Source: Roseomonas elaeocarpi
GTDB lineage: Bacteria > Pseudomonadota > Alphaproteobacteria > Acetobacterales > Acetobacteraceae
Direction of reading: 5' to 3'
DNA: 64,000 nt
Assembly (NCBI RefSeq): GCF_042433915.1
Contig: NZ_JBHLUN010000001.1
Span: forward strand, 372,001-436,000
Shown here: positions 44,545 through 52,991 of the stretch, piece by piece
Layout of the letters: every line of letters begins with the position of its first letter
How positions within the stretch are numbered: the stretch's first letter is position 1
Translations under genes and position numbers: made by a program
Notes under the pieces: model-generated
The model's input: only the letters and a program-made list of their open reading frames with translations
Databases searched by the model: none
What the model was told of the DNA's origin: nothing

Positions 44545-46167
44545 TCAAACGCGGCGGTAGTCCAGCCCGCGCGCCAGCCAGCACCCGACGCGCAGGTCCC
44601 GCACCGCCCCGGTGCCGTCGCGTCGCGCCGCGATGGTCCAATCGCCCGGGGGCGCAAAGTCCAGGGCGCGGGGGCAGGGCATGCGCCAGATGTCGGTGCG
44701 CTCACCGTCCCCGCGCCCGCCGGCTCCGCCCAGTGGGATCAGCGGCTGCATCATGCCGCCGCCGAGTTCGCCCGACGGGGCGGCGTAGAGCACGCCGCCG
44801 GCCTCCTCGATGTGCAGCGTCGCGTCCAGCTCGGCGCAGTGGTAGCGGCCCGCCAAGCCCTGGGGAACGGGGGCCTCCGGCAGCGGCAGGAGCGTGCTGC
44901 GGAGATTGTCGTTGGGACGTTCCAGCCACAGGACCCCGTCCTCCTCGCGCAGCCGGTTCGAGGCACCGGCCGCGCTGCCGTCGGGCTGGGGTGCGAGGGT
45001 TTCGAAGCCGCTGCCCAGGTCGATGCGAAGCCGGTCCTGCGCGTCACGGGACAGGCGGATGCCCAGCCCCATCTCACCGTCCTCGAACGCGCCCTGCCAG
45101 TGTGACGGCAGGGCAGGGAGGTCCGCCCCGGCGTCGCCGGACGCGGGCTCGTCCAGCGCGGCGCGCAAGAGGTCCAGCGCCGCGGCGCGGGGGTCGGCCA
45201 TGTGGTTGAACAGCACCACCACCGACAGCCGCTCGGCCGGGAGGTTGCAGCGGAAGGAGCGCCAGCCGCGCAATCCCCCGGCATGAGCCGTGGCGGCGCG
45301 CCCCAGGACCGTCGGCCGCCCCAGGCCGAAGCCGTAGCCAGCCGGGGTGCCGTCGCGGAAGCGGTTGGGGGTGCCGAGGCGCCGGTACAGCCCGCCGTCC
45401 TCGTCGCGCGTGGCGTCGATGAAGCGCTCCCAGGCGATCATGTCGTCCAGCGTGGCGGCGAGGCCGGCATCGCCGGTCCAGTGGATGCGGTTCACCGCCG
45501 GGCGGAAGCCCGCTTCCACCGAGCCCTCGTAGCCCACCGTGCCGCCCGCCACGGCGGAGGTGTCGGGATTGAGGACCGCGTCCTCCATGCCGGCGCGGTC
45601 GAAGACGTGCTGCCGCAGCAGCGCGTCGAAGGGTTGGCCGGTTTCCCCTTCGAGGATGTCGCTGAGGATGCGGAAGTTCTGGTTGCAATAGGAGGAGCGC
45701 GTGCCGGGCGCGAAGTGGAGCGAGCGGGTGCGCCCGATCAGCCGCTTCGCCTCCGCCGGGCCGAAGGGCGCCTCGGCCGGGGAACCGCAGAGCATGGCCG
45801 TCGCCCAGTAGTCGCGCAGGCCCGACTGGTTGTTGGCGAGGTCGAGGATGCCCAGCCTCTCCCCTTCCAGCCGCGGCAGGTGGTCGCGAACCCGGTCGTC
45901 CAGCACGGTCGGGTCGGGAAAGCGGTCCAGCAGCACCGAACAGGTGAACTGCTTGGTGATGGAGCAGATCAGCGCGTGGGTCCGTGGCGTGAAAGGAATG
46001 CGCCGTTCCGCATCGGCCCAACCCCAGGCGTGGCGCAGAAGGACCTCGCCCCGGTGCACCACGGCCACCGCGCCGCCGGGGCCGGGATAGCGCCCGGGCA
46101 GCGCGGCCAGCGCGGCTTCGAGGCGCGCCAGGGGAAGTGGCGGGGTAGGGCGTTCGGCATGGCTCAT
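44545..46167 (-). CDS. Serine hydrolase of family S12, D-aminopeptidase (DAP)-like
   Basis: A 540-residue penicillin-recognising enzyme. The catalytic SxxK is Ser69-Ile-Thr-Lys72 in LICSITKQFTC, the YxN motif is Tyr160-Cys-Asn162, and the third motif is HAGG instead of KTG, as in the Ochrobactrum D-aminopeptidase. The catalytic domain (about 1-335) is followed by two smaller beta-barrel domains, also as in DAP, and the total length matches (about 520). DAP removes D-Ala and related residues from peptide N-termini. No signal peptide: the ATG at 46165-46167 starts MSHAERPTPPL. A longer frame upstream is low-complexity. Confidence 0.88.
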   Translation of the reverse strand: MSHAERPTPPLPLARLEAALAALPGRYPGPGGAVAVVHRGEVLLRHAWGWADAERRIPFTPRTHALICSITKQFTCSVLLDRFPDPTVLDDRVRDHLPRLEGERLGILDLANNQSGLRDYWATAMLCGSPAEAPFGPAEAKRLIGRTRSLHFAPGTRSSYCNQNFRILSDILEGETGQPFDALLRQHVFDRAGMEDAVLNPDTSAVAGGTVGYEGSVEAGFRPAVNRIHWTGDAGLAATLDDMIAWERFIDATRDEDGGLYRRLGTPNRFRDGTPAGYGFGLGRPTVLGRAATAHAGGLRGWRSFRCNLPAERLSVVVLFNHMADPRAAALDLLRAALDEPASGDAGADLPALPSHWQGAFEDGEMGLGIRLSRDAQDRLRIDLGSGFETLAPQPDGSAAGASNRLREEDGVLWLERPNDNLRSTLLPLPEAPVPQGLAGRYHCAELDATLHIEEAGGVLYAAPSGELGGGMMQPLIPLGGAGGRGDGERTDIWRMPCPRALDFAPPGDWTIAARRDGTGAVRDLRVGCWLARGLDYRRV

Positions 46168-46334
46168 GCCCAGCAGGCTAGAGCATGTTCCGCTGTTCCG
46201 CCCAGGCCGGGCCGGGCGGCGTCTTGGAAGCGGCGGGTGCCGCGGCCCCTTGCCGGACAGAGACTTCGCGCCCCCGCTGCCCCGTGTCGTTTCGCGGGCG
46301 AGGACCGGCCCTGACGGACCCGCCCCGCCGGTCG

Positions 46335-48557
46335 TCAGGCGACCTCGGGCAGCCGGTCGATCAGCTTGTCCAGCGTGATCGGGTAGTCGCGCACGCGGAT
46401 GCCGGTGGCGTTGTAGATGGCGTTGGCCACCGCACCGCCCACGCCGCACAGCCCGAGCTCGCCCACGCCCTTGGCCTTCATGGGCGAGGACATCGGATCG
46501 GTCTCATCCAGGAACACGACTTCCTGGTGCGGGATGTCGGCATGCACCGGCACCTCGTAGCTGGCGAGGTCGTGGTTCACGAAGAAGCCGCGCCGCGTGT
46601 CCACCGACAACGCCTCCATCAGCGCGCCGCCGACGCCCATGGTCATCGCGCCGATCACCTGTGAACGCGCCGACTTGGGGTTGAGGATGCGCCCGGCGGC
46701 GCAGACCGACAGCATCCGCCGCACCCGGACCTCGCCGGTGGCGGCGTCCACCGCCACCTCGACGAAGTGGCCGGCGAAGGTGGACTGCTGTTCCTTCTTG
46801 GCAAGGTCGCCGTACTCGATGGCATCCTCCGCCACCATGCCCTCCGCGCCCGCGGCCTCGCCCAGCGGCACGCTGCGGTTGCCGGCGCGGACCTGTCCGT
46901 CCTCGAACACCGCATCCGCCGAGTTGAAGCCGAGCTTCTGCGCCACCTCGTCGCGCAGCTTCACGCAGGCAGCGTAAACGCCGGCGGTGGAGTTGTTGGC
47001 GCCCCACTGACCACCCGAGCCGGCCGAGGCGGGGAAGTCGCTGTCACCCAGGCGCACCACCACCTTCTCGATCGGCACGCCCATCATCTCGGCGGCCGTC
47101 TGCGCGATGATGGTGTAGGTGCCGGTGCCGATGTCGGTCATGTCGGTTTCCACCGTGACCACGCCCTGCGCGTCGAGCTTCACGCGGGCGCCGGACTTCT
47201 GCAGCAGGTTGTTGCGGAAGCCCGCCGCCACGCCGATGCCCACCAGCCAGCGGCCTTCGCGCCGGGTGCCGGGCCTGGCATTGCGCTTGTCCCAGCCGAA
47301 GCGTTCCGCCCCTTCGCGCAGGCAGCGGATGAGCTGGCGCTGCGAGAAGGGCCGCTCGGGATGCTCGGGGTCGACCTGGGTGTCGTTAAGGACGCGGAAC
47401 TCGATCGGGTCGAGGTTCAGCTTCTCGGCCATCTCGTCGATCGCGATCTCGAGTGCCATCAAGCCCGGCGCCTCGCCCGGGGCGCGCATGGCGTTGCCCT
47501 CGGGCAGGTCCATCTCGGCCAGGCGCATCGCGGTGAGGCGGTTGGCGCCGGCGTAGAGCAGCTTGGTCTGCGACACCGCGGTTTCGGGCTGGCCGCCGGG
47601 CTGGTCGCCCGAGGTGCTTTCATGCGCGATGGCGGTGATCTTCCCGTCACGACCGGCACCGATGCGGATGCGCTGGATGGTGGCCGGACGGTGGGTGGTG
47701 TTGTTGGCCATGATGGGCCGCGTCAGCGCGACCTTCACCGGCCGTCCCACCGCCTTCGCGCCCAGCGCCGCCAGCACGGCGTCGGCGCGCAGGAACAGCT
47801 TGCCGCCGAATCCGCCGCCGACATAGGGGCTGTCGAGGCGCACCTTCTCGGCCGGGATGCCCAGCGTGATGCCGAGGTCGCGCTTGCCCCAGGCGATCAT
47901 CTGGTTCGAGGTCCACACCGTCACGTGGTCACCGTCCCAGCGCGCGACGGAGGCGTGGGGCTCCATCATCGCGTGGCTCTCGTCGGGCGTGGTGTAGGTC
48001 TCGTCGAGCTTCACCGGAGCCTGGGCGAAGGCTTCCTCGAAGTTGCCGGTGCGGTCCTCGGGCGGGCCGCCGCTGCCCTCGCCGCTGTCGCCGGGAACGG
48101 GCGGCGCGCTGGGCGCCAGGACCGCGAGGTCGAAGCGGCCACCTCCTTCCGGCGCGTAGTCCACGCGCAGCAGCGAGGTCGCGTCGCGCGCCTGCTCAAA
48201 GGTTTCGGCGACCACGAGGGCGATCGCCTGGTGGTAGTGCTGGATCACCGGCCCGCCGAACAGCGCGGCGGTGTTGGTCTTACCCTTGGGCAACTGCGGC
48301 ATGTCGAGCGTGGTGATCACCGACAGGACGCCCGGCGCCGCCTTGGCCGCGGCGGTGTCGATGGCGGCCACGCGGCCCTTGGCAATGCCGGCGCCCAGGA
48401 TGAAGCCGTAGGCCGCATCGGGTGCCACGTCGTGCCGCTCATAGGCGTAGGGGGCCGTGCCGGTGGTCTTGAAGCGGCCGTCGATGCGGTCGTGCGGCTG
48501 GCCGACGACGCGCATGCGGTCGATCGGATTGGTGGTGGCGGGGGTGTCGAACTTCAT
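46335..48557 (-). CDS. paoC: Periplasmic aldehyde oxidoreductase, molybdopterin subunit PaoC
   Basis: A 740-residue large subunit of the xanthine dehydrogenase family, length near E. coli PaoC (732). Cofactor loops are seen in SPYVGGGFGGKLFLRADAV, APGEAPGLMALEIAIDEMA and GSGGQWGANNSTAGVYAACV; the catalytic glutamate is in GVGELGLCGVGGAVANAIYN near the C-terminus. The order small-FAD-large and close spacing (5 bases after paoB) match paoABC, which detoxifies aromatic aldehydes in the E. coli periplasm. The molybdenum chaperone paoD is not present before the next gene. Confidence 0.94.
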   Translation of the reverse strand: MKFDTPATTNPIDRMRVVGQPHDRIDGRFKTTGTAPYAYERHDVAPDAAYGFILGAGIAKGRVAAIDTAAAKAAPGVLSVITTLDMPQLPKGKTNTAALFGGPVIQHYHQAIALVVAETFEQARDATSLLRVDYAPEGGGRFDLAVLAPSAPPVPGDSGEGSGGPPEDRTGNFEEAFAQAPVKLDETYTTPDESHAMMEPHASVARWDGDHVTVWTSNQMIAWGKRDLGITLGIPAEKVRLDSPYVGGGFGGKLFLRADAVLAALGAKAVGRPVKVALTRPIMANNTTHRPATIQRIRIGAGRDGKITAIAHESTSGDQPGGQPETAVSQTKLLYAGANRLTAMRLAEMDLPEGNAMRAPGEAPGLMALEIAIDEMAEKLNLDPIEFRVLNDTQVDPEHPERPFSQRQLIRCLREGAERFGWDKRNARPGTRREGRWLVGIGVAAGFRNNLLQKSGARVKLDAQGVVTVETDMTDIGTGTYTIIAQTAAEMMGVPIEKVVVRLGDSDFPASAGSGGQWGANNSTAGVYAACVKLRDEVAQKLGFNSADAVFEDGQVRAGNRSVPLGEAAGAEGMVAEDAIEYGDLAKKEQQSTFAGHFVEVAVDAATGEVRVRRMLSVCAAGRILNPKSARSQVIGAMTMGVGGALMEALSVDTRRGFFVNHDLASYEVPVHADIPHQEVVFLDETDPMSSPMKAKGVGELGLCGVGGAVANAIYNATGIRVRDYPITLDKLIDRLPEVA

Positions 48558-48562
48558 GGCGC

Positions 48563-49513
48563 TCAGCTCCTCGCCTCGGCCAGGGCCACGCCGAGGGCGC
48601 GTTCCACCAGCGGGATCTTGAAGGCGTTCTCGTCCGTGGGCTTGGCGCCCGCCAGGATCGCCGCGGTGCCGGGCCTGGCGCCGCGCTTTACCTCGGCCTC
48701 GGCGGCCTCCACGCGCCAGGGCTTGTGGGCGACGCCGCCCACCGCCACGCGGGCGCTGCCATCGGGCTGCACCACGCTGGCCACCGAGATCAACGCGAAG
48801 GCGTAGGACGCACGGTCGCGCACCTTGCGGTAGCTCTGCGCGCCGCCGACCGGCGGGGGCAGCGTGACGGCGGTGATGAACTCACCGGTTTCCAGCGCGG
48901 TCTCGATGTGCGGCGTGTCGCCGGGCAGGCGGTGGAACTCCGCGATCGGAATGGCGCGCGTGGTGCCGTCGGCCTTCACCGTTTCCACGGTGGCGTCGAG
49001 CACGCGCATGGCCACCGCCATGTCGGAGGGGTGGGTGGCGATGCAGTGCTCGCTCGCGCCGATCACGGCCAGGCCGCGGGTGGAGCCGCCGATCGCCGAG
49101 CAGCCCGAGCCCGGCGTGCGCTTGTTGCAGGGCTGCGCGGTGTCGTAGAAATACGGGCAGCGCGTGCGCTGCAGCAGGTTGCCAGCCGTGGTCGCCTTGT
49201 TGCGCAGCTGCCCGGAGGCACCCGCCAGCAGGGCGCGGCTCAGCACGGCGTAGTCGCGCCGCACCCGCGGGTCGGCCGCGAGGTCAGCGTTGAGCACCAG
49301 CGCGCCGATGCGCAGCCCGCCTTCGGGCGTCGGCTCGATCTTGTTGAGGCCCAGGCCGTTGACGTCGATCAGCTGCGTTGGCGTTTCGATCTGCAGCTTC
49401 ATCAGGTCGAGCAGGTTGGTGCCGCCCGCGATGAAGCGCGCCTCGGGGTTGCGCGCGGCCGCGGCCGCGGCGGCCGCCGGCGTCGTGGCGCGCTCGTAGG
49501 TGAAGGCTTTCAT
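48563..49513 (-). CDS. paoB: Periplasmic aldehyde oxidoreductase, FAD subunit PaoB
   Basis: A 316-residue FAD-binding subunit (E. coli PaoB has 318). The FAD loop reads FIAGGTNLLDLMKL, and the extra cysteine-rich insertion QRTRCPYFYDTAQPCNK with the following CSAIGG is the mark of the [4Fe-4S] cluster special to PaoB-type subunits. It starts inside the paoA stop (ATGA), so translation is coupled. It transfers electrons from the molybdenum and 2Fe-2S centres to the acceptor. Confidence 0.94.
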   Translation of the reverse strand: MKAFTYERATTPAAAAAAAARNPEARFIAGGTNLLDLMKLQIETPTQLIDVNGLGLNKIEPTPEGGLRIGALVLNADLAADPRVRRDYAVLSRALLAGASGQLRNKATTAGNLLQRTRCPYFYDTAQPCNKRTPGSGCSAIGGSTRGLAVIGASEHCIATHPSDMAVAMRVLDATVETVKADGTTRAIPIAEFHRLPGDTPHIETALETGEFITAVTLPPPVGGAQSYRKVRDRASYAFALISVASVVQPDGSARVAVGGVAHKPWRVEAAEAEVKRGARPGTAAILAGAKPTDENAFKIPLVERALGVALAEARS

Positions 49514-50163
49514 GCCGCGCTCCCCGCCACTTCGGTGATGGCCTCGACGATGTTGGAGTAGGCGCCGCAGCGGCAGATGTTGCCGCTCATGCGTTCGCGG
49601 ATCTCTTCGGGCGTGGCGCGGACCTCGCCGTTCAGGTCGGCGGTCACGTGGCTGGGCATGCCGGCCTCGATCTCCCGCAGCACGCCGACCGAGGAACAGA
49701 TCTGCCCCGGCGTGCAGTAGCCGCACTGATAGCCGTCGTGCTTCACGAAGGCCGCCTGCATCGGGTGGAGATGCTCGGGCGTGCCCAGGCCCTCGATGGT
49801 GGTGATCTCGTCATCCTGATGCATCACTGCGAGCGTCAGGCAGGTGTTGATGCGCCGCCCGTTCACCAGCGCCGTGCAGGCGCCGCACTGGCCGTGGTCG
49901 CAGCCCTTCTTGGTGCCGCTCAGGTGCAGGTGCTCGCGCAGGGCGTCGAGCAGCGAAGTGCGCGTGTCGATCTCGAGATCGCGCCGAGCGCCGTTGACGT
50001 TGAGAGAAATCTTCATCTGGTTTGCCTGTGCTGGGGCCGTTGCCGGCGCGGCGGGCGGGGGCATCGGGGCGCTGCGGGCGAACTGCGGCTGGACGGTCAG
50101 CACGGTGGCGGTGCCGCCCAGAAGGAGACGCCGCGACAACCCCGTTTGATCGGAAGGTGTCAT
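49510..50163 (-). CDS. paoA: Periplasmic aldehyde oxidoreductase, 2Fe-2S subunit PaoA
   Basis: A 217-residue subunit with a twin-arginine signal (GLSRRLLLGGTATVL) that would carry the folded complex to the periplasm. Cluster cysteines appear in GTKKGCDHGQCGACTALVNG and INTCLTLA, then YQCGYCTPGQICSS and GNICRCGAYSNIVEAI. The ATG at 50161-50163 starts just before the leader; an upstream in-frame start at 50223 would run through the operator-like motif at 50188. It is the first gene of paoABC. Confidence 0.94.
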   Translation of the reverse strand: MTPSDQTGLSRRLLLGGTATVLTVQPQFARSAPMPPPAAPATAPAQANQMKISLNVNGARRDLEIDTRTSLLDALREHLHLSGTKKGCDHGQCGACTALVNGRRINTCLTLAVMHQDDEITTIEGLGTPEHLHPMQAAFVKHDGYQCGYCTPGQICSSVGVLREIEAGMPSHVTADLNGEVRATPEEIRERMSGNICRCGAYSNIVEAITEVAGSAA

Positions 50164-50187
50164 GGTCTGCTCTGGCTGGAAGTCCGG

Positions 50188-50199
50188 TACAGAACGGTA
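50188..50199. promoter_or_regulatory. TetR-type operator-like motif in front of paoABC
   Basis: TACAGAACGGTA, within GTAC…GTAC ends, is one base off the perfect palindrome TACCG-NN-CGGTA. It lies 25 bases before the paoA ATG. The identical 12 bases recur at 51287-51298 upstream of the TetR gene, so both are likely sites for that regulator. Confidence 0.75.
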
Positions 50200-50407
50200 C
50201 GTGACCGCCGGGGGTTGCCGCAACGACTCTCTTCGCGAGTCGTTCGCATCCGGCGCATCGTGCCCACGTCACCTTGGCCGGCGCTCGCGGCCGGTGCGGC
50301 GCGGATCCGGACCGACCCGCAGGCTCAGCCTGACCCGTTCGTTCCGCGGCGCCGCATCGTCTCGTGATCTGCCGGAGGCTGGCCGGGACGAGGGCCGGGG
50401 ATCAAAG

Positions 50408-50433
50408 GGGCAGCGCTGAAGGCAGCGCTGCCC
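50408..50433 (-). terminator. Hairpin terminator after the TetR gene
   Basis: GGGCAGCGCT and AGCGCTGCCC form a perfect 10-bp stem around GAAGGC, 25 bases past the regulator stop; CTTTGAT follows on the minus strand. Confidence 0.7.
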
Positions 50434-50457
50434 ATCCCTGGTTCGGGGCGTCCGAGA

Positions 50458-51090
50458 TCAGCCGGTGGCGGCGGCGGGCTGCGGCGCGGCGTTTCGTGCT
50501 TCAGCCGCCAGCAAGGTTTCCAGCGTCCGCGCCGCAACGTGCAGCGCGCCTTCGTCGCCGCTGACCATCAGCGTCGTCACCGTGCCGTCGATCAGCAGCA
50601 TCAGCTGCCGGGCGAAGTCTTCCGGCGCCGCGAAGCCCGCGTCTTGAACCAGGCCGGTCAGGAATTTGCGGCAGGCGTCGTGATGCTCCGCGGTCAGGGC
50701 GCGCAGCCCGGGATCGCCCTTGGTGTGCTCGGCCACGGCATTGATGAAGGCGCAACCGTAGAATCGTCCGCCACCGAACCATTCGCCCAGCGCGGGGATG
50801 ATCGCGCGCAGCCGCCCCAGCGGCGTGTCCGAGGCGGCGATCACCCGCTCCGCGAAATCCCGGCGCCAGTCTTCGCCTTCCTGGCGCAGCGCCGCGCGGA
50901 TCAGTGCCTCCTTGGAGCCGAAACGGGTGTAGAGCGTCATCTTGGAGGCGCCGGCCGTGGAAAGGATGCGGTCCACCCCGGTGGCGTGAATCCCGTCGCG
51001 ACAGAACAACTCTCGCGCCACGGTGATGATCCGCTCGTGCGGCGCGGCGCTGGTGTCGGGAAGGAGCACGGCGCTCCCGGTCTTCGGCAC
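50458..51090 (-). CDS. TetR-family transcriptional regulator
   Basis: A 210-residue repressor. The helix-turn-helix is GIHATGVDRILSTAGASKMT followed by LYTRFGSKEALIRAAL, as in TetR proteins. The ligand domain contains RFYGCAFINAVAEH and DGTVTTLMVSGDE, which recall the TetR_C branch common near oxidoreductases. Translation starts at GTG 51088-51090. Sharing of one 12-base motif between its own upstream region and paoA suggests it controls paoABC and itself, with an aldehyde or related compound as effector (inference). Confidence 0.93.
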   Translation of the reverse strand: MPKTGSAVLLPDTSAAPHERIITVARELFCRDGIHATGVDRILSTAGASKMTLYTRFGSKEALIRAALRQEGEDWRRDFAERVIAASDTPLGRLRAIIPALGEWFGGGRFYGCAFINAVAEHTKGDPGLRALTAEHHDACRKFLTGLVQDAGFAAPEDFARQLMLLIDGTVTTLMVSGDEGALHVAARTLETLLAAEARNAAPQPAAATG

Positions 51091-51286
51091 GGCAGGTTAC
51101 TCCCAATCCTCGTGGGCGCCGTGCCCGGTCGGGCGCGCCATCAAGGCGTCACACCCTGTCTGGCAGGCATCCGGGCTTTGCCACATGCAGGTGCCCATCC
51201 GCCATCATGCCGCATCGGGGGCAGATCAGCGAGAGAGCTGTGCGTTTTCAAGGTCGCAAAGCCGTGTGCTTTATTTTGATGATCTA
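51091..51286. other. TetR leader region without a gene
   Basis: The 507-base gap 51091-51597 holds no convincing gene. An AT-richer patch at about 51255-51300 ends in the operator-like motif at 51287-51298 and probably contains the TetR promoter. Between 51300 and 51597 the only structure noted is a perfect 12-bp duplication, GGCGCCATGGTG, at 51488-51511. Confidence 0.5.
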
Positions 51287-51298
51287 TACAGAACGGTA
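51287..51298. promoter_or_regulatory. TetR-type operator-like motif upstream of the TetR gene
   Basis: TACAGAACGGTA again, here within AT…AT ends (ATACAGAACGGTAT), 197 bases before the TetR GTG and 300 before the flavoenzyme ATG. It is identical to the site at 50188-50199. It could serve autorepression, the flavoenzyme gene, or both. Confidence 0.75.
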
Positions 51299-51597
51299 TG
51301 TCCGGCGCGCCCTCTCATCCTGTGCTGGTGGAGTTGCGGGATGATGGCTCCCCGCCATGCGGGGCAGCGCAAAGTGGGCGGCGGGTCGTTCCTCACCCCA
51401 TCCTGCAGGCGGAAAGGGGTAGGCTGCGAAAGCAGGGCCGCGCCGCCGGTCCGACGGCAGTGGGCGCTTCGCGAGCCGGAACGACCCGGCGCCATGGTGG
51501 GCGCCATGGTGTAGGTGCGAGGCCGCAACGCGGCGGCAGGGGGTGCAAGACATCTGCCGCGATGGCCTAGTTGAACCCGGCGCTGCACAGCGGGGAC

Positions 51598-52671
51598 ATG
51601 CGGGTGGTACAGGCACTGGAACTCGGGCTCGATACGTTCGGCGACGTCACGGCCGACGATGCTTCGGGCGGCAGCGCTGCCGGGGCAGCCGAAGCTATCC
51701 CCACCCCGCACGCCCAGGTCATCCGCGACGTGGTGGCCGAGGCGGTGCTGGCGGACGAGGTCGGCGTGGACGTGTTCGGCCTGGGCGAGCACCACCGGGC
51801 CGACTACGCCGTGTCGGCACCCGAGGTGGTGCTGGGTGCCATTGCCGGGCAGACGCGCCGGATGCGGCTGGGCACGGCGGTGACGGTGCTGAGCTCGGAC
51901 GATCCGGTGCGTGTGTTCCAGCGCTTCTCCACGCTCGATGCCCTGTCGGGCGGCCGGGCGGAGGTGATCCTGGGGCGCGGCTCCTTCACGGAGTCCTTCC
52001 CCCTCTTCGGCTACGAGCTACGCGACTACGAGCGGCTGTTCGAGGAGAAGCTGGAGCTGTTCTCGCTCTTGCGGAAAGGCGGGCCGGTCACCTGGCAGGG
52101 CAGCACCCGCGCGGCGCTGGAAGCGCAGCCCGTCTTCCCGCCGGTGGAGAACGGCGCCTTGCGCACCTGGATCGGTGCCGGCGGCTCCCCGGAATCGGTG
52201 GTCCGCGCCGCGCATTACGACCTGCCGCTGATGCTGGCGATCATCGGCGGCGATCCGGCACGCTTCCGCCAGCACGTCGAACTGCACGAGCGCGCCTACC
52301 GGCACTACGAGCGCACGCCGCAGCCGATCGGGGTCCACTCACCGGGCCACGTCGCGGACACCGACGCGGAGGCGCGCGAGGCCCTCTGGCCCGCCTACAA
52401 GCAGCACCATGACCAGATCGGCTCCGAGCGCGGCTGGCCGCCGATGCAGCGCGCGGATTTCGAGCGGGAGTGCGACCGCGGCTCGCTCTACGTCGGCGCC
52501 CCCGACACGGTGGCCCGCAAGATCGCGGCGACGGTGCGCACGCTCGGCCTCGCGCGCTTCGACCTGAAGTACAGCCACGGCCGGCTGAGCCACGCGCGGA
52601 TGATGCGGGGCATCGAACTCTACGGGCGGCGGGTCATTCCGATGGTGCGGGAGCTGCTGGCGGAGGGTTGA
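51598..52671 (+). CDS. LLM-class flavin-dependent oxidoreductase (luciferase-like)
   Basis: A 357-residue cytoplasmic TIM-barrel flavoenzyme using FMNH2 or F420-like cofactors. Family marks are FGLGEHHRADYAVSAPEVVL, LGTAVTVLSSDDPVRVFQRF, RAEVILGRGSFTESFPLFGY and VGAPDTVARKIAATVRTLG near the C-terminus. The ATG at 51598 follows GGGGAC at the right distance; a TTG nine codons upstream is less likely. Substrates of the family range from alkanals to sulfonates. It is divergent from the TetR gene and may belong to its regulon. Confidence 0.93.
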   Translation: MRVVQALELGLDTFGDVTADDASGGSAAGAAEAIPTPHAQVIRDVVAEAVLADEVGVDVFGLGEHHRADYAVSAPEVVLGAIAGQTRRMRLGTAVTVLSSDDPVRVFQRFSTLDALSGGRAEVILGRGSFTESFPLFGYELRDYERLFEEKLELFSLLRKGGPVTWQGSTRAALEAQPVFPPVENGALRTWIGAGGSPESVVRAAHYDLPLMLAIIGGDPARFRQHVELHERAYRHYERTPQPIGVHSPGHVADTDAEAREALWPAYKQHHDQIGSERGWPPMQRADFERECDRGSLYVGAPDTVARKIAATVRTLGLARFDLKYSHGRLSHARMMRGIELYGRRVIPMVRELLAEG

Positions 52672-52691
52672 CCGGGCGCGGGCCGTGGCCA

Positions 52692-52715
52692 GGGGAGAGA
52701 AGGAATTCTCTCCCC
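52692..52715 (+). terminator. Hairpin terminator after the flavoenzyme gene, with conserved tail
   Basis: GGGGAGAGAA and TTCTCTCCCC form a perfect 10-bp stem around GGAA, 20 bases past the stop, followed by CCGGACCCCCACTCATC and a T6 run. The same layout, inverted, lies at 52924-52959. Confidence 0.85.
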
Positions 52716-52815
52716 CGGACCCCCACTCATCTTTTTTCGGGACGCTGCCGCGTGGCGGTGGGAGCCGGTCGCGGAACGGCCGGCACAGGTTCTACCCGAG
52801 ATTAGAAAAACATGT

Positions 52816-52865
52816 TGTCAGCGCCGGCTGACAGGTCCCTCGCTCCGGCTCGGTGAGCCGGAGCG
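52816..52865. other. Two adjacent perfect hairpins between the terminators
   Basis: TGTCAGC/GCTGACA (52816-52833, 4-base loop) is followed by CGCTCCGGCTC/GAGCCGGAGCG (52841-52865, 3-base loop). No gene is seen in this 320-base gap. The hairpins could be a small RNA, extra terminators or a short repeat element. Confidence 0.45.
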
Positions 52866-52923
52866 CACCGCCCTGGCCACGTTCCCGCGGCAGCGTCTCA
52901 AACAAAGATGAGGGCGGAGGGGT

Positions 52924-52959
52924 CCGGGGAGGGGGAGAATTCCTTCTCCCCCTCCCCGG
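52924..52959 (-). terminator. Long hairpin terminator after the ribokinase gene
   Basis: CCGGGGAGGGGGAGAA and TTCTCCCCCTCCCCGG form a perfect 16-bp stem with a 4-base loop, 32 bases past the ribokinase stop. On the minus strand it continues GACCCCTCCGCCCTCATCTTT, matching the tail of the terminator at 52692. Confidence 0.85.
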
Positions 52960-52991
52960 GGCCTGCAGCGCTCAACCAGCGCTGTCGCGCC

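Noticed and set aside
51298..51570. 90-codon plus-strand open frame between tetR and the flavoenzyme
   Set aside because: Composition is Gly/Arg-rich without family features, and it starts inside the operator-like motif; not supported as a gene.
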